Below are positions 35,929-46,003 of a DNA stretch of 64,000 nucleotides, in pieces. The stretch is from Tropicimonas marinistellae (GTDB lineage: Bacteria > Pseudomonadota > Alphaproteobacteria > Rhodobacterales > Rhodobacteraceae). Every line of letters begins with the position of its first letter. Positions within the stretch are counted from its first letter, which is position 1. A program made the position numbers and the translations under genes. The stretch lies in NCBI RefSeq assembly GCF_001509585.1, contig NZ_LNCI01000005.1, positions 186,001 to 250,000 on the forward strand, written 5' to 3'. The notes beneath the pieces are model-generated. The model made no database searches. It saw only the letters and a list, made by a program, of their open reading frames with translations, and was not told the origin of the DNA.

Positions 35929-37710
35929 CTAGAGTGGCCATACGAGCAGGATCATCGGGACGCCGACAATGACGACGATGATTTCGAGCGGGAGTCCCAT
36001 GCGCCAGTAGTCGCCGAAAGTATAGCCGCCCGGGCCGAGGATCAGCGTGTTGTTCTTGTGCCCGATTGGAGTCAGGAAGGCGCAAGAGGCAGCAACCGCG
36101 ACGGCCATGAGGAAGGGGTCTGCGCTAACCCCCAGGCTGCTTGCCATCTGTATCCCCACCGGCGCAGCGACAACGGCCGTTGCGGTGTTGTTGAGCACGT
36201 CCGAGAGCGTCATGGTGACGATCATGAGCAGGGTCAGGAGCGCCCAGGCCGGCCATCCCAGCCCTATGCCGACAAGGGCATTCGCGATCAGTGCCGTACC
36301 GCCGGCACCGTCGAGCGCGGCGCCGAGCGGGATCATCGAGCCCAGCAACACCACGACGGGCCACTCGATGTGGTCATAGAGGTCCGAAACCGACAGGATT
36401 CCTGTCAGGACATAGGCGACGACGACAATGCCCAGAGCCACCGGGAGGTAGAGCAACCCAAGCGCCGCCAGCGCGACCGCCATGCCGAAAATACCGATGG
36501 CGAGCCAGATCTTGGTGAAATCCGTGACAAGGAGTCCCCGGTCGGCGAGCGGTAGAACGCCAATCCAGTCTGACACGGCTTCTTCGTCGCCATCAGGGGT
36601 CAGGAGAAGCAGGATGTCACCCGGGCGGACGACCGTCCGGCGCACCTCCTTGGTGATCCGGCGCCCCTCCCGCGAAATTCCAAGCAGGACCGTCCGTTGC
36701 CGCAAGGCAAGTCCGAGACTGCGGGCCGTCTTTCCGACGATGCGGGCGCTCTCGGGGACGACAGCCTCGACGATGGTCAGGCCCTCGCCCGCGATCCCAA
36801 GGCGTTGCCGTTCGTCGTCGTCAGTAAACTCCAGCGAAAGCGCCGCGCGAAATTCGTCGAGAGCTTCTGGACGCGCCTCGAGGACAATCGCGTCGCCCTG
36901 CTTCATCAATGTGTTCCGCTGCAATCCGTAGCGACGGTTGCCATCGCGGGTCAGCCCGAGAATGGCGACATCGTTCTTCTCCGCGGTCTCGTAGACCTCG
37001 AAAAGCCTCTTCCCCTCCAAATCTGAGCCGGCCGGAATCTTCAGTTCAGCCACGTAGTCCTTTACCCGCTCGCGCGCTTCGGCAAGAGCTCCGTCGCCGC
37101 TTGCCTTCGGAACCAACCGCCACCCGATCAGTGCCACGAAGCCCAACCCCGCAACGGCGATGACGCCGCCGACAGGCGCAAAGTCGAACATCCTGAAGCC
37201 TTCGCCTAATTGATCCCTGCGAATCCCGGCGATGATGATGTTGGGAGGCGTGCCAATGAGTGTCACCATGCCGCCCAGGATTGTGCAGAACGACAGAGGC
37301 ATCAGCGACAGGCGCGCCGGGCGCCCGGCTTTCCTGGCTGTCTGGATGTCCACCGGCATCAGCAGCGCCAACGCCGCGACATTGTTCATGAACGCTGAGA
37401 GGACGGCCCCGATCCCTCCCATGAATGCGATGTGGCCCGCGAGGCCGCGCGAGGTATCGACAAGGTTCCGGGTAATGAGGAACACCGCGCCAGACCGGAC
37501 CAGGCCCGCGGAAACAACCAGAACAAGAGCCACGACGACCGTGGCAGGATGACCGAAACCGGCAAAGGCGTCTTCTGCGGGAATAACTTGCAACACGACC
37601 GCGGCGAGGAGTGCCGAGAAGGCGACGAGATCGTAGCGAATACGCCCCCACAAAAGTAACGCGAAGACCGCGCCGAACAGGGCGAAGAGGATGGTCTGGT
37701 CGGCTGTCAT
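35929..37710 (-). CDS. SLC13-family permease with two RCK_C (TrkA-C) domains
   Basis: 593 aa inner-membrane carrier of the divalent anion:sodium symporter/CitM superfamily. The N-terminal bundle includes VLSAFMNNVAALALLMPVDI and ILGGMVTLIGTPPNIIIAGI (the SNNAA and GTPPN substrate/Na motifs). Two cytoplasmic RCK_C domains (about 205-290 and 295-385) follow, with QGDAIVLEARPEALDEFRAA and VRPGDILLLLTPDGDEEAVS. The second bundle has SDVLNNTATAVVAAPVGI and LTPIGHKNNTLILGPGGY. Such carriers import sulfate or organic dianions, and RCK_C domains suggest ligand gating. Substrate unknown. Confidence 0.88.
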   Translation of the reverse strand: MTADQTILFALFGAVFALLLWGRIRYDLVAFSALLAAVVLQVIPAEDAFAGFGHPATVVVALVLVVSAGLVRSGAVFLITRNLVDTSRGLAGHIAFMGGIGAVLSAFMNNVAALALLMPVDIQTARKAGRPARLSLMPLSFCTILGGMVTLIGTPPNIIIAGIRRDQLGEGFRMFDFAPVGGVIAVAGLGFVALIGWRLVPKASGDGALAEARERVKDYVAELKIPAGSDLEGKRLFEVYETAEKNDVAILGLTRDGNRRYGLQRNTLMKQGDAIVLEARPEALDEFRAALSLEFTDDDERQRLGIAGEGLTIVEAVVPESARIVGKTARSLGLALRQRTVLLGISREGRRITKEVRRTVVRPGDILLLLTPDGDEEAVSDWIGVLPLADRGLLVTDFTKIWLAIGIFGMAVALAALGLLYLPVALGIVVVAYVLTGILSVSDLYDHIEWPVVVLLGSMIPLGAALDGAGGTALIANALVGIGLGWPAWALLTLLMIVTMTLSDVLNNTATAVVAAPVGIQMASSLGVSADPFLMAVAVAASCAFLTPIGHKNNTLILGPGGYTFGDYWRMGLPLEIIVVIVGVPMILLVWPL

Positions 37711-38181
37711 CCGTAATTTCTATTTGTTTCCGGACGACTGGTCCACTGGAGGCTGCGAAGAACGGGACCAAGTGTTCTTTTCTGCGTCGGTTTCTTACGC
37801 GGCTGATATCGAGAAATTGCAAACACCGGCTGGCCGACCTCAGGCGTGGTAAGAGCAACCTTTGGGGTGCGACCGTTTCCGCAGTCTTTTGCCCGCCATG
37901 ACCGAGTCCGCTAGTCAACTACGAGTGCTGGTCCATCGGTAAAATGCAGCAGTGTCGGGCGGCAGTGCGGAATCCGGAACATCCGGCGATGGTGGTCCGG
38001 AGTCATTCGTCTATCGCGACAAGGTGGCTCGTTTCTGAAGAGCAGAGTCCGATTGCGACCTTCGTTGAAAGATAGGCACATGGGCATGCGGTAGGTATGC
38101 CCGCGAGACGGGTTGGATTGGGGGAGTAGCCTCCGGCGCAAACGCGCGCACCCCATTGATAAATAAGTTCTTCTCTGAAGT
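37711..38181. other. Intergenic stretch between the SLC13 gene and tRNA-Leu
   Basis: About 470 bases. Minus-strand frames here and through the tRNA are shadows. No further RNA gene or integrase is seen. Confidence 0.45.
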
Positions 38182-38267
38182 TGGTGCCCGAGGAGAGACT
38201 CGAACTCTCACGCCCGTGAAGGCGGGGGATTTTGAATCCCCTGCGTCTACCATTCCGCCACTCGGGC
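38182..38267 (-). tRNA. tRNA-Leu (CAA anticodon)
   Basis: The 86-base gene starts GCCCGAG and ends CTCGGGC-A-CCA on the minus strand, giving a perfect 7-bp acceptor stem with encoded CCA. The D-arm lies in GTGGCGGAATGGTAGACGC, the anticodon stem-loop is GGGGA-TTCAAAA-TCCCC with anticodon CAA, a long class-II variable arm (CGCCTTCACGGGCG) follows, and the T-arm is GAGAG-TTCGAGT-CTCTC. Leu anticodon CAA reads UUG. Confidence 0.97.
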
Positions 38268-38435
38268 CACCGGTGGCCTGTGTACCCGTCGTGGAACGGA
38301 TATGCCAGCCCCATTCATACACTCGCCGCCGCCACGTCCGACCGATCGACAGGCAGGCAATGGCCCCGACATGCCGTCGCCAGAGACCGGACTCGACAAT
38401 TCGCCGATGTGGCCGCTCCACGCGTATAGGCGCGC

Positions 38436-39725
38436 TCAGTCCCCGGCCGGTGCGATCACAGGTGCGTTGGAAACCGGACCGATAATGGACGGTTGGGCAT
38501 TGATCTCTTCCACGGTCAAGCCGGTCGCCTTTTTGTAGCGATCGGAGAATTCGCGGCGCTCGGCTTCGCTCATCACGGTGTCGATATCGTCGAACCCATC
38601 CGGAGCGCGGTCTGCCACGGCATCGAGTACGGCGTCCGGCCCCTCGTTGCGGTTGGCGAGGATGATGCTGTTGACGGGGTTCCGGCGGATCCGGTCGTAG
38701 CTCCAGAGTGCGTCGGGAATTGCACCCATCTGACCGACCTCGCGCGCCAGAACGCGGGCGTCGAGGATACCCTGCGACGCGCCATTTGATCCGATGGGGT
38801 ACATGGGATGCGCAGCGTCGCCCAGCAATGCGACCCGGCCCTCCGTCCAATGGGGCAGCGGGTCACGGTCCACCATTGGCCATTCCCAGACATCGGTTGT
38901 GCTGCCGATCAGCGCCGGTATGTCGAGCCAGTCGAATTTCCAGTCCGCGAAACTCGGAAGCACGTCGTCGATGCTACCTTTGCGGCTCCAGTCCTGGCTG
39001 TCGTAGTCGCGGTCAGGCGTTAGCGGAAGGTCCGCGATCCAGTGGACAAAGCTTTGTGTTTTACCCCTATCTCCAATTGGATACGCGACAAACTTCATTC
39101 CCTTCGTTCCGGAGATCGTCATTGTACGCCCGTCCAGGAACTTCATTGCCCGCGCCACGCCCCGCCACATCATCGACTTGCGCCAGTTTGCAGCGCCGGC
39201 ATCGGGGAAGAGGACTTTCCGCGTATGGGACCGCGCGCCGTCGCTGGCAACCAGCAGGGAGCCCCGCAACCGGTCAATCTCGTAACCGTACTGCCGGTCG
39301 GTGAGCACAACTTCCAGCCCGCGGGGTGTTTCGGACCACTCAGATACCTTTGCACCGGCCAGGATAACCTTGGGGCCACAGCGCTCCACCAGGGTTTCAT
39401 GCAGCATCATCTGCAATGCGCCCCGGTGCACCGATATCTGCGGATAGTCGTACCCCGCAGCGCGCCCGCGCGGTTCCGACCAGACTTCCTGACCTCGGTT
39501 ATTGAAATAGCTGGTACGCTCCGTCAGGACCCCGCTGCGCTCCAACTTGTCTTTCAGGCCGAGGTCATAGAGCTCCCGCACAGCGTGCGGTTGCAGGTTG
39601 ATCCCGAAGCCGAGCGGGCGAAGAACGGCAATGGCCTCGATGATCCGGAACGGCACGCCGACCTGGTGAAGAGACAACCCCAAGGTGAGGCCGGCAACGC
39701 CGGCGCCGCATATCAGGACTGTCAT
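38436..39725 (-). CDS. FAD-dependent monooxygenase (PhzS/salicylate hydroxylase-like)
   Basis: 429 aa class A flavoprotein hydroxylase. The N-terminal FAD-binding GAGVAGLTLGLSL (GxGxxG at residues 7-12), the middle DG motif LLVASDGARSHTRK and the C-terminal GRVALLGDAAHPMYPIGSNG motif are all intact. The text PLGFGINLQPHAVRELYDLG is shared with the flavin-dependent oxidoreductases that resemble 5-methylphenazine-1-carboxylate 1-monooxygenase. It is predicted to hydroxylate an aromatic acid with NAD(P)H and O2. No pathway genes are adjacent; substrate unknown. Confidence 0.88.
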   Translation of the reverse strand: MTVLICGAGVAGLTLGLSLHQVGVPFRIIEAIAVLRPLGFGINLQPHAVRELYDLGLKDKLERSGVLTERTSYFNNRGQEVWSEPRGRAAGYDYPQISVHRGALQMMLHETLVERCGPKVILAGAKVSEWSETPRGLEVVLTDRQYGYEIDRLRGSLLVASDGARSHTRKVLFPDAGAANWRKSMMWRGVARAMKFLDGRTMTISGTKGMKFVAYPIGDRGKTQSFVHWIADLPLTPDRDYDSQDWSRKGSIDDVLPSFADWKFDWLDIPALIGSTTDVWEWPMVDRDPLPHWTEGRVALLGDAAHPMYPIGSNGASQGILDARVLAREVGQMGAIPDALWSYDRIRRNPVNSIILANRNEGPDAVLDAVADRAPDGFDDIDTVMSEAERREFSDRYKKATGLTVEEINAQPSIIGPVSNAPVIAPAGD

Positions 39726-39865
39726 AGGTGATTTCCCCCAGTTGGTTTCATGCGTTCAACGCCTCCACCCTATGCGTTCGGCCTGCCCGAGATTGCAACC
39801 GCGGTTTGCGATTTTCTTCGCGAGGCATGAAGCAGGTGCATATCCGCTTCCGGATCAGTGGCGGC

Positions 39866-40723
39866 CTATAACCGATCCGTTCCAAACGTGTCGCATGCCG
39901 TCAAATCGCCGGTTTCGACACCAATGGCGAACCAGCGCTGGCGCTGCTCGGAGGTGCCATGTGTGAATGTATGGGGTCGTGGCACCCTGCCCGCTTCGCG
40001 TTGCAGCGTGTCATCCCCGATTTCGCGCGCCGCCACCAAAGCCTCCTGCAAATCGCCCCGTTCCAACGTACCCAGTTGTTCGTGAGCGGCCCGCGCCCAC
40101 ACGCCTGAATAGCAATCGGCCTGCAGTTCAATCCGAACCGAAATCGCATTCGACTCGGCCTGGCTGACTTGCGCGCGGATCTGGTTTGCCTGGCTGAGAA
40201 TACCAAGTTCGTTCTGCACGTGGTGAGCGATCTCATGTGCCACGACATAGGCCGCTGCAAAATCACCGCTGGCGCCGAAACGATCGCGCAGCTCGGCGAA
40301 AAAAGCCGTGTCCAGGTAGGCCTTCTGATCGACCGGGCAATAGAACGGCCCGGTTGCGCCGGAGGCATTGCCGCAGGGCGATTGCGTCACGCCGGAGAAC
40401 AGCACCAGCACAGGCGGCTGGTAAGGTGTTCCGACCTGCGTTTCGAAGATATGCGACCAGACTTGCTCGGTATCCGCCAGAACCACCGAAACAAACTGCG
40501 CTGCCGCCTCCTCTTCCGCGGAGCCGGTATAGCCGCCGGTCGTGCCCGGGTTCCCCTGGCCGGCCGGACCCACAAGTGCGGAGGTGTCGATGCCCAGAAG
40601 CCAGCCAATGCCGAGGATGAGCAGCAAGCCGATGCCACCAACGCCGCCAACCGTCCGGGCCGTGCCAGATCTGCCACGCCTGTCCTCAATATTGCGGCTT
40701 CCGCGCCGGCCTTGCCACTTCAT
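39866..40723 (-). CDS. Neutral zinc metallopeptidase, YpfJ family
   Basis: 285 aa from an ATG with AGAAGG five bases upstream; the longer frame to 40864 crosses the divergent gene. The N-terminus WQGRRGSRNIEDRRG and a single membrane helix (GGIGLLLILGIGWLLGI) are typical of the family. The catalytic zinc motif is HEIAHH in AAYVVAHEIAHHVQNELGIL, followed by IELQADCYSGVWARAAHEQL, whose Glu is the probable third ligand. CGNASGATGPFYCPVDQKAY carries conserved Cys. It is membrane-anchored with the catalytic domain probably periplasmic. Function unknown. Confidence 0.9.
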   Translation of the reverse strand: MKWQGRRGSRNIEDRRGRSGTARTVGGVGGIGLLLILGIGWLLGIDTSALVGPAGQGNPGTTGGYTGSAEEEAAAQFVSVVLADTEQVWSHIFETQVGTPYQPPVLVLFSGVTQSPCGNASGATGPFYCPVDQKAYLDTAFFAELRDRFGASGDFAAAYVVAHEIAHHVQNELGILSQANQIRAQVSQAESNAISVRIELQADCYSGVWARAAHEQLGTLERGDLQEALVAAREIGDDTLQREAGRVPRPHTFTHGTSEQRQRWFAIGVETGDLTACDTFGTDRL

Positions 40724-40794
40724 AATACCTTCTCCCGCTTGACCCCGGGGACCACCCGTGATGTTTGCACATTGACTATAACAGGAACACGACT

Positions 40795-41373
40795 TTGCTT
40801 CGCGGATTATACGACTGGACGATCTCTCTCGCAGCCGGAAAACACGCGATGTGGGCCCTGGCAATCGTCGCTTTCATTGAAAGCTCCTTCTTTCCCATCC
40901 CTCCAGACGTGCTGATGATCCCCATGATCCTCGCCACGCCGCACAGGGCTTTCCGCATTGCGATGGTGGCGATGGTCGCCTCCGTGCTCGGCGGCATGCT
41001 CGGTTACGCCATTGGCGCATTTGCTTTCGAGCAGATCGGCAAACCGATTCTCGAGCATCTCGGCAAGGCGGACAAGATGGAAGCCTTCAACGAGCGATTC
41101 AACGACTTCGGATTCTGGGCAGTGCTGATCGCCGGGCTAACGCCATTCCCCTACAAGGTCATCACCATCATGTCGGGCTGGACCGGCCTGCCCTTCTGGA
41201 CATTCATGGTAACTTCCATCATCGCGCGCGGAGGGCGGTTCTTCCTCGTGGCAGGTCTGCTGTGGAAGTTCGGTGAGCCAATCCGCGACTTCATCGAGAA
41301 GCGCCTCGGGCTGATGCTCACGCTGTTCGTCATCCTGTTGCTCGGCGGGTTCTATCTCGTGAAATACCTATGA
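40795..41373 (+). CDS. YqaA-type inner-membrane protein of the DedA/VTT superfamily
   Basis: 192 aa from TTG 40795, chosen because AGGA lies about eight bases upstream and family members start near LRGLYDWTISLAAGKHA; a TTG at 40765 is the alternative. It has hydrophobic segments and the conserved FIESSFFPIPPDVLMIPM, GGMLGYAIGAFAFEQIG and GLTPFPYKVITIMSG motifs of the VTT fold. DedA-superfamily proteins flip lipids or maintain membrane homeostasis. Its stop overlaps the dsbB-like start by 4 bases (ATGA). Confidence 0.85.
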   Translation: MLRGLYDWTISLAAGKHAMWALAIVAFIESSFFPIPPDVLMIPMILATPHRAFRIAMVAMVASVLGGMLGYAIGAFAFEQIGKPILEHLGKADKMEAFNERFNDFGFWAVLIAGLTPFPYKVITIMSGWTGLPFWTFMVTSIIARGGRFFLVAGLLWKFGEPIRDFIEKRLGLMLTLFVILLLGGFYLVKYL

Positions 41374-41834
41374 CGCGCCGGGGCTACCTGCTCGTTGCCC
41401 TCGCGGGATCGGTGCTCAGCCTCGCGGGTGCATTTTTCTTCCAGTACGTCATGGCGATCCTGCCATGCCATCTCTGTATTCTCCAACGCTGGCCCCACGC
41501 GGTCATGGTGGCAGTCGCAGCCGTGGCGCTCTTCCTGCCGAAGACGGTTTTCATGCTTGCCGGCGCGTTGGCGGCAGTGGTGAGTACCGCGTTGGCCATC
41601 TACCACAGTGGTGTCGAGCGCAAACTCTGGGCGGGTCCGAGCGATTGTACCGGCGGGCAGGACTTGTCGGGACTGACCGGCGCTGACCTCCTCAGCACCG
41701 ATATAACCATCGGCGTGGTGCAATGTGACGAGATCTCCTATTCGATCCTTGGTCTCAGTTTCGCGAACTACAACATCCTTCTGTCGCTGGGCCTGGTGGT
41801 GATCTGGGGGCTCGCGGCCCGGTCCCGGGCATAG
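41370..41834 (+). CDS. dsbB: Disulfide bond formation protein B-like
   Basis: 154 aa, four transmembrane segments. It has the periplasmic redox Cys pair in LPCHLCILQRW (CxxC). A second Cys pair lies farther apart in the later loop (SDCTGG and VVQCDE). It oxidises DsbA-type thiol oxidases and passes electrons to quinone. The gene is coupled to yqaA through an ATGA overlap. This short DsbB form is common in alphaproteobacteria. Confidence 0.88.
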   Translation: MTRRGYLLVALAGSVLSLAGAFFFQYVMAILPCHLCILQRWPHAVMVAVAAVALFLPKTVFMLAGALAAVVSTALAIYHSGVERKLWAGPSDCTGGQDLSGLTGADLLSTDITIGVVQCDEISYSILGLSFANYNILLSLGLVVIWGLAARSRA

Positions 41835-41909
41835 CCGAACGAGGCACCCGCTGCTTGCAGGCAAGGGCTTGCAGATGCTTCCAACCAGCCCTTTCCGAGG
41901 ATGCTCCGG

Positions 41910-42344
41910 TTACGGGTCCATCGCGCCGTCCCAGTCGTAAACGACGATGTGCTCCGTCTCCCGACCGCCGATCCCCCGATAGAGCGCCCGTGCCGCTTCG
42001 TTCTCCATTTCTGTGGCAAGCCAGATGCCCTTGCACCCTCGATCCCGCGCGATCTCGATCAGACATTCGCACAGGGACGTACCGATCCCGCGGCGCCGCA
42101 TATCCGCGTTCACACCCACTTCGTTGATAAAGAACGCGGGTTGCTTGTCCGGATGGAGGAGAACGTTTCCGGACGCGAACCCGACAACTTTGTCTCGGAC
42201 CGTTGCGAAGACGAGCTCGTGACCCGGATCGTCCAGGAATGTCGCCAATTGCAGGTCGTCGACAGCGTTGTCGAAAACATCGGCGCCAAGCAATTGCGAA
42301 GCGTTTCCCTTGTTCAGAACGTGATATCGGATGGCATCAGTCAT
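41910..42344 (-). CDS. GNAT-family N-acetyltransferase
   Basis: 144 aa from ATG 42344; a frame to 42380 exists but no start is strongly marked. The acetyl-CoA pyrophosphate loop is visible in INEVGVNADMRRRGIGTSLC (R-x-x-G-x-G/A variant RRRGIG). ENEAARALYRGIGG follows as the family's helix 4 and beta-6. Resemblance to aminoglycoside acetyltransferases is limited to the fold; the substrate is not predictable. It is convergent with dsbB. Confidence 0.85.
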   Translation of the reverse strand: MTDAIRYHVLNKGNASQLLGADVFDNAVDDLQLATFLDDPGHELVFATVRDKVVGFASGNVLLHPDKQPAFFINEVGVNADMRRRGIGTSLCECLIEIARDRGCKGIWLATEMENEAARALYRGIGGRETEHIVVYDWDGAMDP

Positions 42345-42504
42345 CTGCCACGCATAGCGGTCCATCCGTGGGCCTCGCAACCATTGCCCTTGCTCCCTGG
42401 GCGTTGTCTATTGGCCAGTGCGATCCACGTGAGGAGCGTTCCGGATGTCGGCGCTTTATCGGTACGCGCTGTCTTCGTTCCGGAGAAGCGCCAGCGGCGT
42501 CGCT

Positions 42505-42771
42505 TCAGTTCAACAGAAACTCGCCATGAACGTTGCGCCATTCGCCCGGTCCGATTTCTTTTCGATGAACGAAGCGAACGGAATGCAGTGGGCCTTCGAT
42601 CTTCTCCTGCCAAAACTCTATGAAGCGAAATAGCCGCGGGTGATCGGGCGCTAGGTCATAGTCCTGCCAGATGAACGTGTTCAGCACGTTTCGGTAGTCC
42701 GGCATCCGGTAAAAGAATTCCGCTGTCGTCAGCCCGTATCCCGATAGCATGAGTTCGGTTTCGCGCGTCAT
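42505..42771 (-). CDS. Usg family protein
   Basis: 88 aa. The text [20 protein letters not shown] and [20 protein letters not shown] is the signature of the small Usg family found in alphaproteobacteria, often near trp or gyrA. The function is unknown. The gene is divergent from gyrA, sharing about 190 bases of upstream region. Confidence 0.9.
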   Translation of the reverse strand: MTRETELMLSGYGLTTAEFFYRMPDYRNVLNTFIWQDYDLAPDHPRLFRFIEFWQEKIEGPLHSVRFVHRKEIGPGEWRNVHGEFLLN

Positions 42772-42962
42772 TCGTGTACTCCTGTCATTGCCTGTGCCAA
42801 ATAGGATGCAGCGACAAACATCTTTCCCAAAGAAAACAATCTGTTGGCACTCTCTTGCAATGGCTGATAGGGGATTTGCGCCGCCGCCATTGCACCCGAT
42901 ATGGCGGATCGGCTAAGATGCGCCAACAAGATATAGCGGTGCGCGCAAATCGCAGGCAGAGA

Positions 42963-45722
42963 ATGACCGACACTCCGGAACCCCCTGAAAACCAAGAAGA
43001 AGATCGCCCAGAGCGCCCGGCATTCGATGGGCCGACGATTTCGATCTCCGATGAGATGAAAAACTCCTACCTCGATTACGCGATGAGCGTGATCGTGGCG
43101 CGCGCGATCCCGGATCTGCGCGACGGTCTCAAACCGGTGCATCGGCGCATCCTCTACGCGATGCACGAGACGGGAAACACGAGCGATAAGGCGTACCGGA
43201 AATCCGCGCGGCCGGTTGGCGACACCATGGGAAAATACCACCCACACGGCGACGGTGCGATCTATGACGCATTGGTGCGGATGGCGCAGGATTTCTCCAT
43301 GTCGCTGCCGTTGCTCGATGGTCAGGGCAATTTCGGATCCATGGACGGCGACGCACCGGCAGCGATGCGTTATACCGAAGTCCGAATGGACAAGCCGGCC
43401 AATTTCCTGCTGGCCGACATCGACAAGGACACTGTCGATTTCCAGGACAACTACGACGGCAAGGACCAGGAACCCTCCGTCCTGCCGGCGCGGTTCCCCA
43501 ACATGCTGGTCAATGGCGCTGGCGGTATTGCGGTGGGGATGGCGACCAATATTCCCCCCCACAACTTGGGCGAAGTCGTTGATGCAACACTCGCGCTGAT
43601 CGAGGAGCCCGATCTCTCGACCGAAGACCTAATCCAGTACATTCCGGGGCCTGATTTTCCCACAGGCGGCGTCATGCTGGGCCGTTCCGGCGCTCGAAAA
43701 GCGTACCTGGAGGGGCGCGGCTCGGTGATCCTTCGGGCCAAGACGCGGGTGGAAGAGATCCGCAAGGATCGTTACGCTATCGTGCTGGACGAGATTCCCT
43801 ATCAGGTCAACAAGGCCTCGATGATCGAGAAGATCGCGGAGATGGTCCGCGACAAGAAGATCGAGGGTATTTCCCATGTCGCGGACGAATCTGACCGCGT
43901 GGGGGTTCGCGTGGTCATCGAGTTAAAGCGGGATGCGACCCCGGACGTCGTGTTGAACCAACTCTGGCGTTTCACGCCGATGCAAACCTCCTTTGGCTGC
44001 AACATGCTAGCGCTGAATGGCGGCCGTCCTGAGCAACTTACGCTGCGCCAGTTCCTGACCGCCTTTGTCGACTTCCGCGAGGAGGTCGTTGCCCGCCGGA
44101 CCGCGTTCGAACTACGCAAGGCACGAGAGCGCTCCCATATCCTTTGCGGCCTCGCCGTCGCTGTTTCCAACGTCGACGAAGTTGTGGCGACCATCCGGTC
44201 GTCGGCCGATCCGGCCGAGGCCCGCGAAAAGCTGATGACCCGGCGGTGGCCAGCCGAGGACATCGCGGATTACATCCGGCTGATCGACGATCCGACCCAC
44301 AAGATGAACGAGGACGGGACCTACAACCTCTCCGAGACGCAGGCGCGCGCGATCCTGGAACTGCGGCTCCAGCGGCTCACGGCCATGGGGGTCAAGGAAG
44401 TCACCGACGAGTTGGAGGAACTGGCCGCGAAGATCGTCGATTATCTCGACATTCTGCGCTCGCGCGACCGGATCATGAAGATCATTTCAGACGAGTTGCG
44501 CGAGGTGCGCGAGCAGTTTGCCGTGCCGCGCCGCACCGAGATCGTCGACTGGTCCGGCGATATGGAGGATGAAGACCTCATCGAGCGCGAGGATATGGTC
44601 GTCACGGTGACGCAGTCCGGCTATATCAAGCGGACACCACTTACCGATTTCCGTGCGCAGAGGCGCGGCGGCAAGGGGCTCTCCGGCGGCGGGTTGAAGG
44701 ACGACGACGTGGTCACCACGCTCTTCGTCGCCAACACGCATACGCAGCTCCTGTTCTTCACCACCGACGGGATGGCCTACAAGCTCAAGACCTGGCGCCT
44801 GCCCTCGGGCGGCCGTGCGGCGCGTGGAAAGGCCATCGTCAATATCCTGCCGATCCCCAATGGCGTCTCCGTGGCGGCCATCATGCCGGTGGACCGGGAC
44901 GAGGAGGATTGGGACGATCTTCAGATTGTTTTCGCAACCTCCGCAGGGACGGTGCGTCGCAACAAGCTGTCGGATTTCACCAATGTCATGCGCAATGGCA
45001 AGATCGCGATGAAATTCGAAGGCGAGCACGAAGATACTCAGCTCATCGACGCCCGGATCTGCTCGGAAGACGATGACATCATGCTCGTCACCGACAGCGG
45101 CCGGGCGATCCGTTTCCCGACCACGGATGTTCGTGTGTTCAACAGCCGGGCGTCTGTAGGCGTGCGTGGGATCAAGCTCAACAACGGTGACCGCGTGGTT
45201 TCCATGTCGGTCATCCGCCACTTCGAGGCGAGCCCGCAGGAGCGCGCGGCTTATCTCAAGCAACGGCGTTTGGTTGCAGGCGCAACCGAGGAAGTCGAAG
45301 CGGACGAGGACGAGGCCGAGGTGGAAGCAGGTCAGCTTTCGCCGGAGAGATACGCGGAGATGTCGGCGTCCGAGGACCTGATCCTCACCATTACCGCCGG
45401 CGGCGCGGGCAAGACGAGTTCGAGCCACGACTACCCGGTGCGCGGACGCGGAGGTATGGGTGTGGCGGCTATGGACCGCGCAATGCGCGGCGGGCCGCTC
45501 GTCGCTTGTTTCCCAGTGGAGGTGGACGATCAGATCATGCTTGCCACGTCGACCGGGCAATCCATTCGCTGCCCGATCGATGGCATCTCCTTCCGCTCGC
45601 GCGGGGCTGGGGGCGTGCGTGTTTTCCACACCGCCGAAGGCGAACAGGTCGTCTCTGTTGCGCGGATCGCGGAACAGGGATCTGACGAGGATGCCTTGCC
45701 CGAAGACGATGCCGAAACCTGA
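42963..45722 (+). CDS. gyrA: DNA gyrase subunit A
   Basis: 919 aa DNA-breakage-reunion subunit of gyrase. Start ATG 42963; a longer frame to 42774 has non-protein-like text. The catalytic Tyr is Y137 (AAMRYTEVR). In the quinolone-resistance-determining region [12 protein letters not shown], the position equal to E. coli Ser83 is G98 and Asp87 is D102. The GyrA box QRRGGKG (about residue 566) and the C-terminal pinwheel repeats complete the protein. An acidic tail ([12 protein letters not shown]) is typical. It is followed by a hairpin terminator. Confidence 0.97.
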   Translation: MTDTPEPPENQEEDRPERPAFDGPTISISDEMKNSYLDYAMSVIVARAIPDLRDGLKPVHRRILYAMHETGNTSDKAYRKSARPVGDTMGKYHPHGDGAIYDALVRMAQDFSMSLPLLDGQGNFGSMDGDAPAAMRYTEVRMDKPANFLLADIDKDTVDFQDNYDGKDQEPSVLPARFPNMLVNGAGGIAVGMATNIPPHNLGEVVDATLALIEEPDLSTEDLIQYIPGPDFPTGGVMLGRSGARKAYLEGRGSVILRAKTRVEEIRKDRYAIVLDEIPYQVNKASMIEKIAEMVRDKKIEGISHVADESDRVGVRVVIELKRDATPDVVLNQLWRFTPMQTSFGCNMLALNGGRPEQLTLRQFLTAFVDFREEVVARRTAFELRKARERSHILCGLAVAVSNVDEVVATIRSSADPAEAREKLMTRRWPAEDIADYIRLIDDPTHKMNEDGTYNLSETQARAILELRLQRLTAMGVKEVTDELEELAAKIVDYLDILRSRDRIMKIISDELREVREQFAVPRRTEIVDWSGDMEDEDLIEREDMVVTVTQSGYIKRTPLTDFRAQRRGGKGLSGGGLKDDDVVTTLFVANTHTQLLFFTTDGMAYKLKTWRLPSGGRAARGKAIVNILPIPNGVSVAAIMPVDRDEEDWDDLQIVFATSAGTVRRNKLSDFTNVMRNGKIAMKFEGEHEDTQLIDARICSEDDDIMLVTDSGRAIRFPTTDVRVFNSRASVGVRGIKLNNGDRVVSMSVIRHFEASPQERAAYLKQRRLVAGATEEVEADEDEAEVEAGQLSPERYAEMSASEDLILTITAGGAGKTSSSHDYPVRGRGGMGVAAMDRAMRGGPLVACFPVEVDDQIMLATSTGQSIRCPIDGISFRSRGAGGVRVFHTAEGEQVVSVARIAEQGSDEDALPEDDAET

Positions 45723-45735
45723 GCAATCTGGGCCA

Positions 45736-45761
45736 TTCGGGGGCGCAATTGTGCCCCCGAA
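45736..45761 (+). terminator. Hairpin downstream of gyrA
   Basis: A 9-bp stem TTCGGGGGC / GCCCCCGAA with an 8-base loop, starting 14 bases after the gyrA stop. The downstream tract is not T-rich (GTAAAC), so termination strength is uncertain. Confidence 0.65.
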
Positions 45762-46003
45762 GTAAACAGTCTGTACCGAGTTCCCTTAGAAATAGTGCGA
45801 TTCTGCATCCCGGTCCGGTGGGGCGGAAACAGTTTGTCTCCAACCTCAACCACATTCATTGACCGGAAATTCCTCTTTTCATCCCCGTCATCGCCGCAGT
45901 TCGGCACAATCCTGTCACCGGACCGGAATTGTCGCTTCGGGGGTCGGATGTGCCATTCATGCGCAGCGAATGCCGCCACGCGACGGAATGCGGGAATGAA
46001 TCG

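Noticed and set aside
38011-38850. 279-codon minus-strand frame across tRNA-Leu and the end of the monooxygenase gene
   Set aside because: It contains the whole tRNA gene and overlaps a real gene in another frame.
44487-45629. Minus-strand frame of 380 codons inside gyrA
   Set aside because: Shadow of gyrA; no family motif and no start signal.
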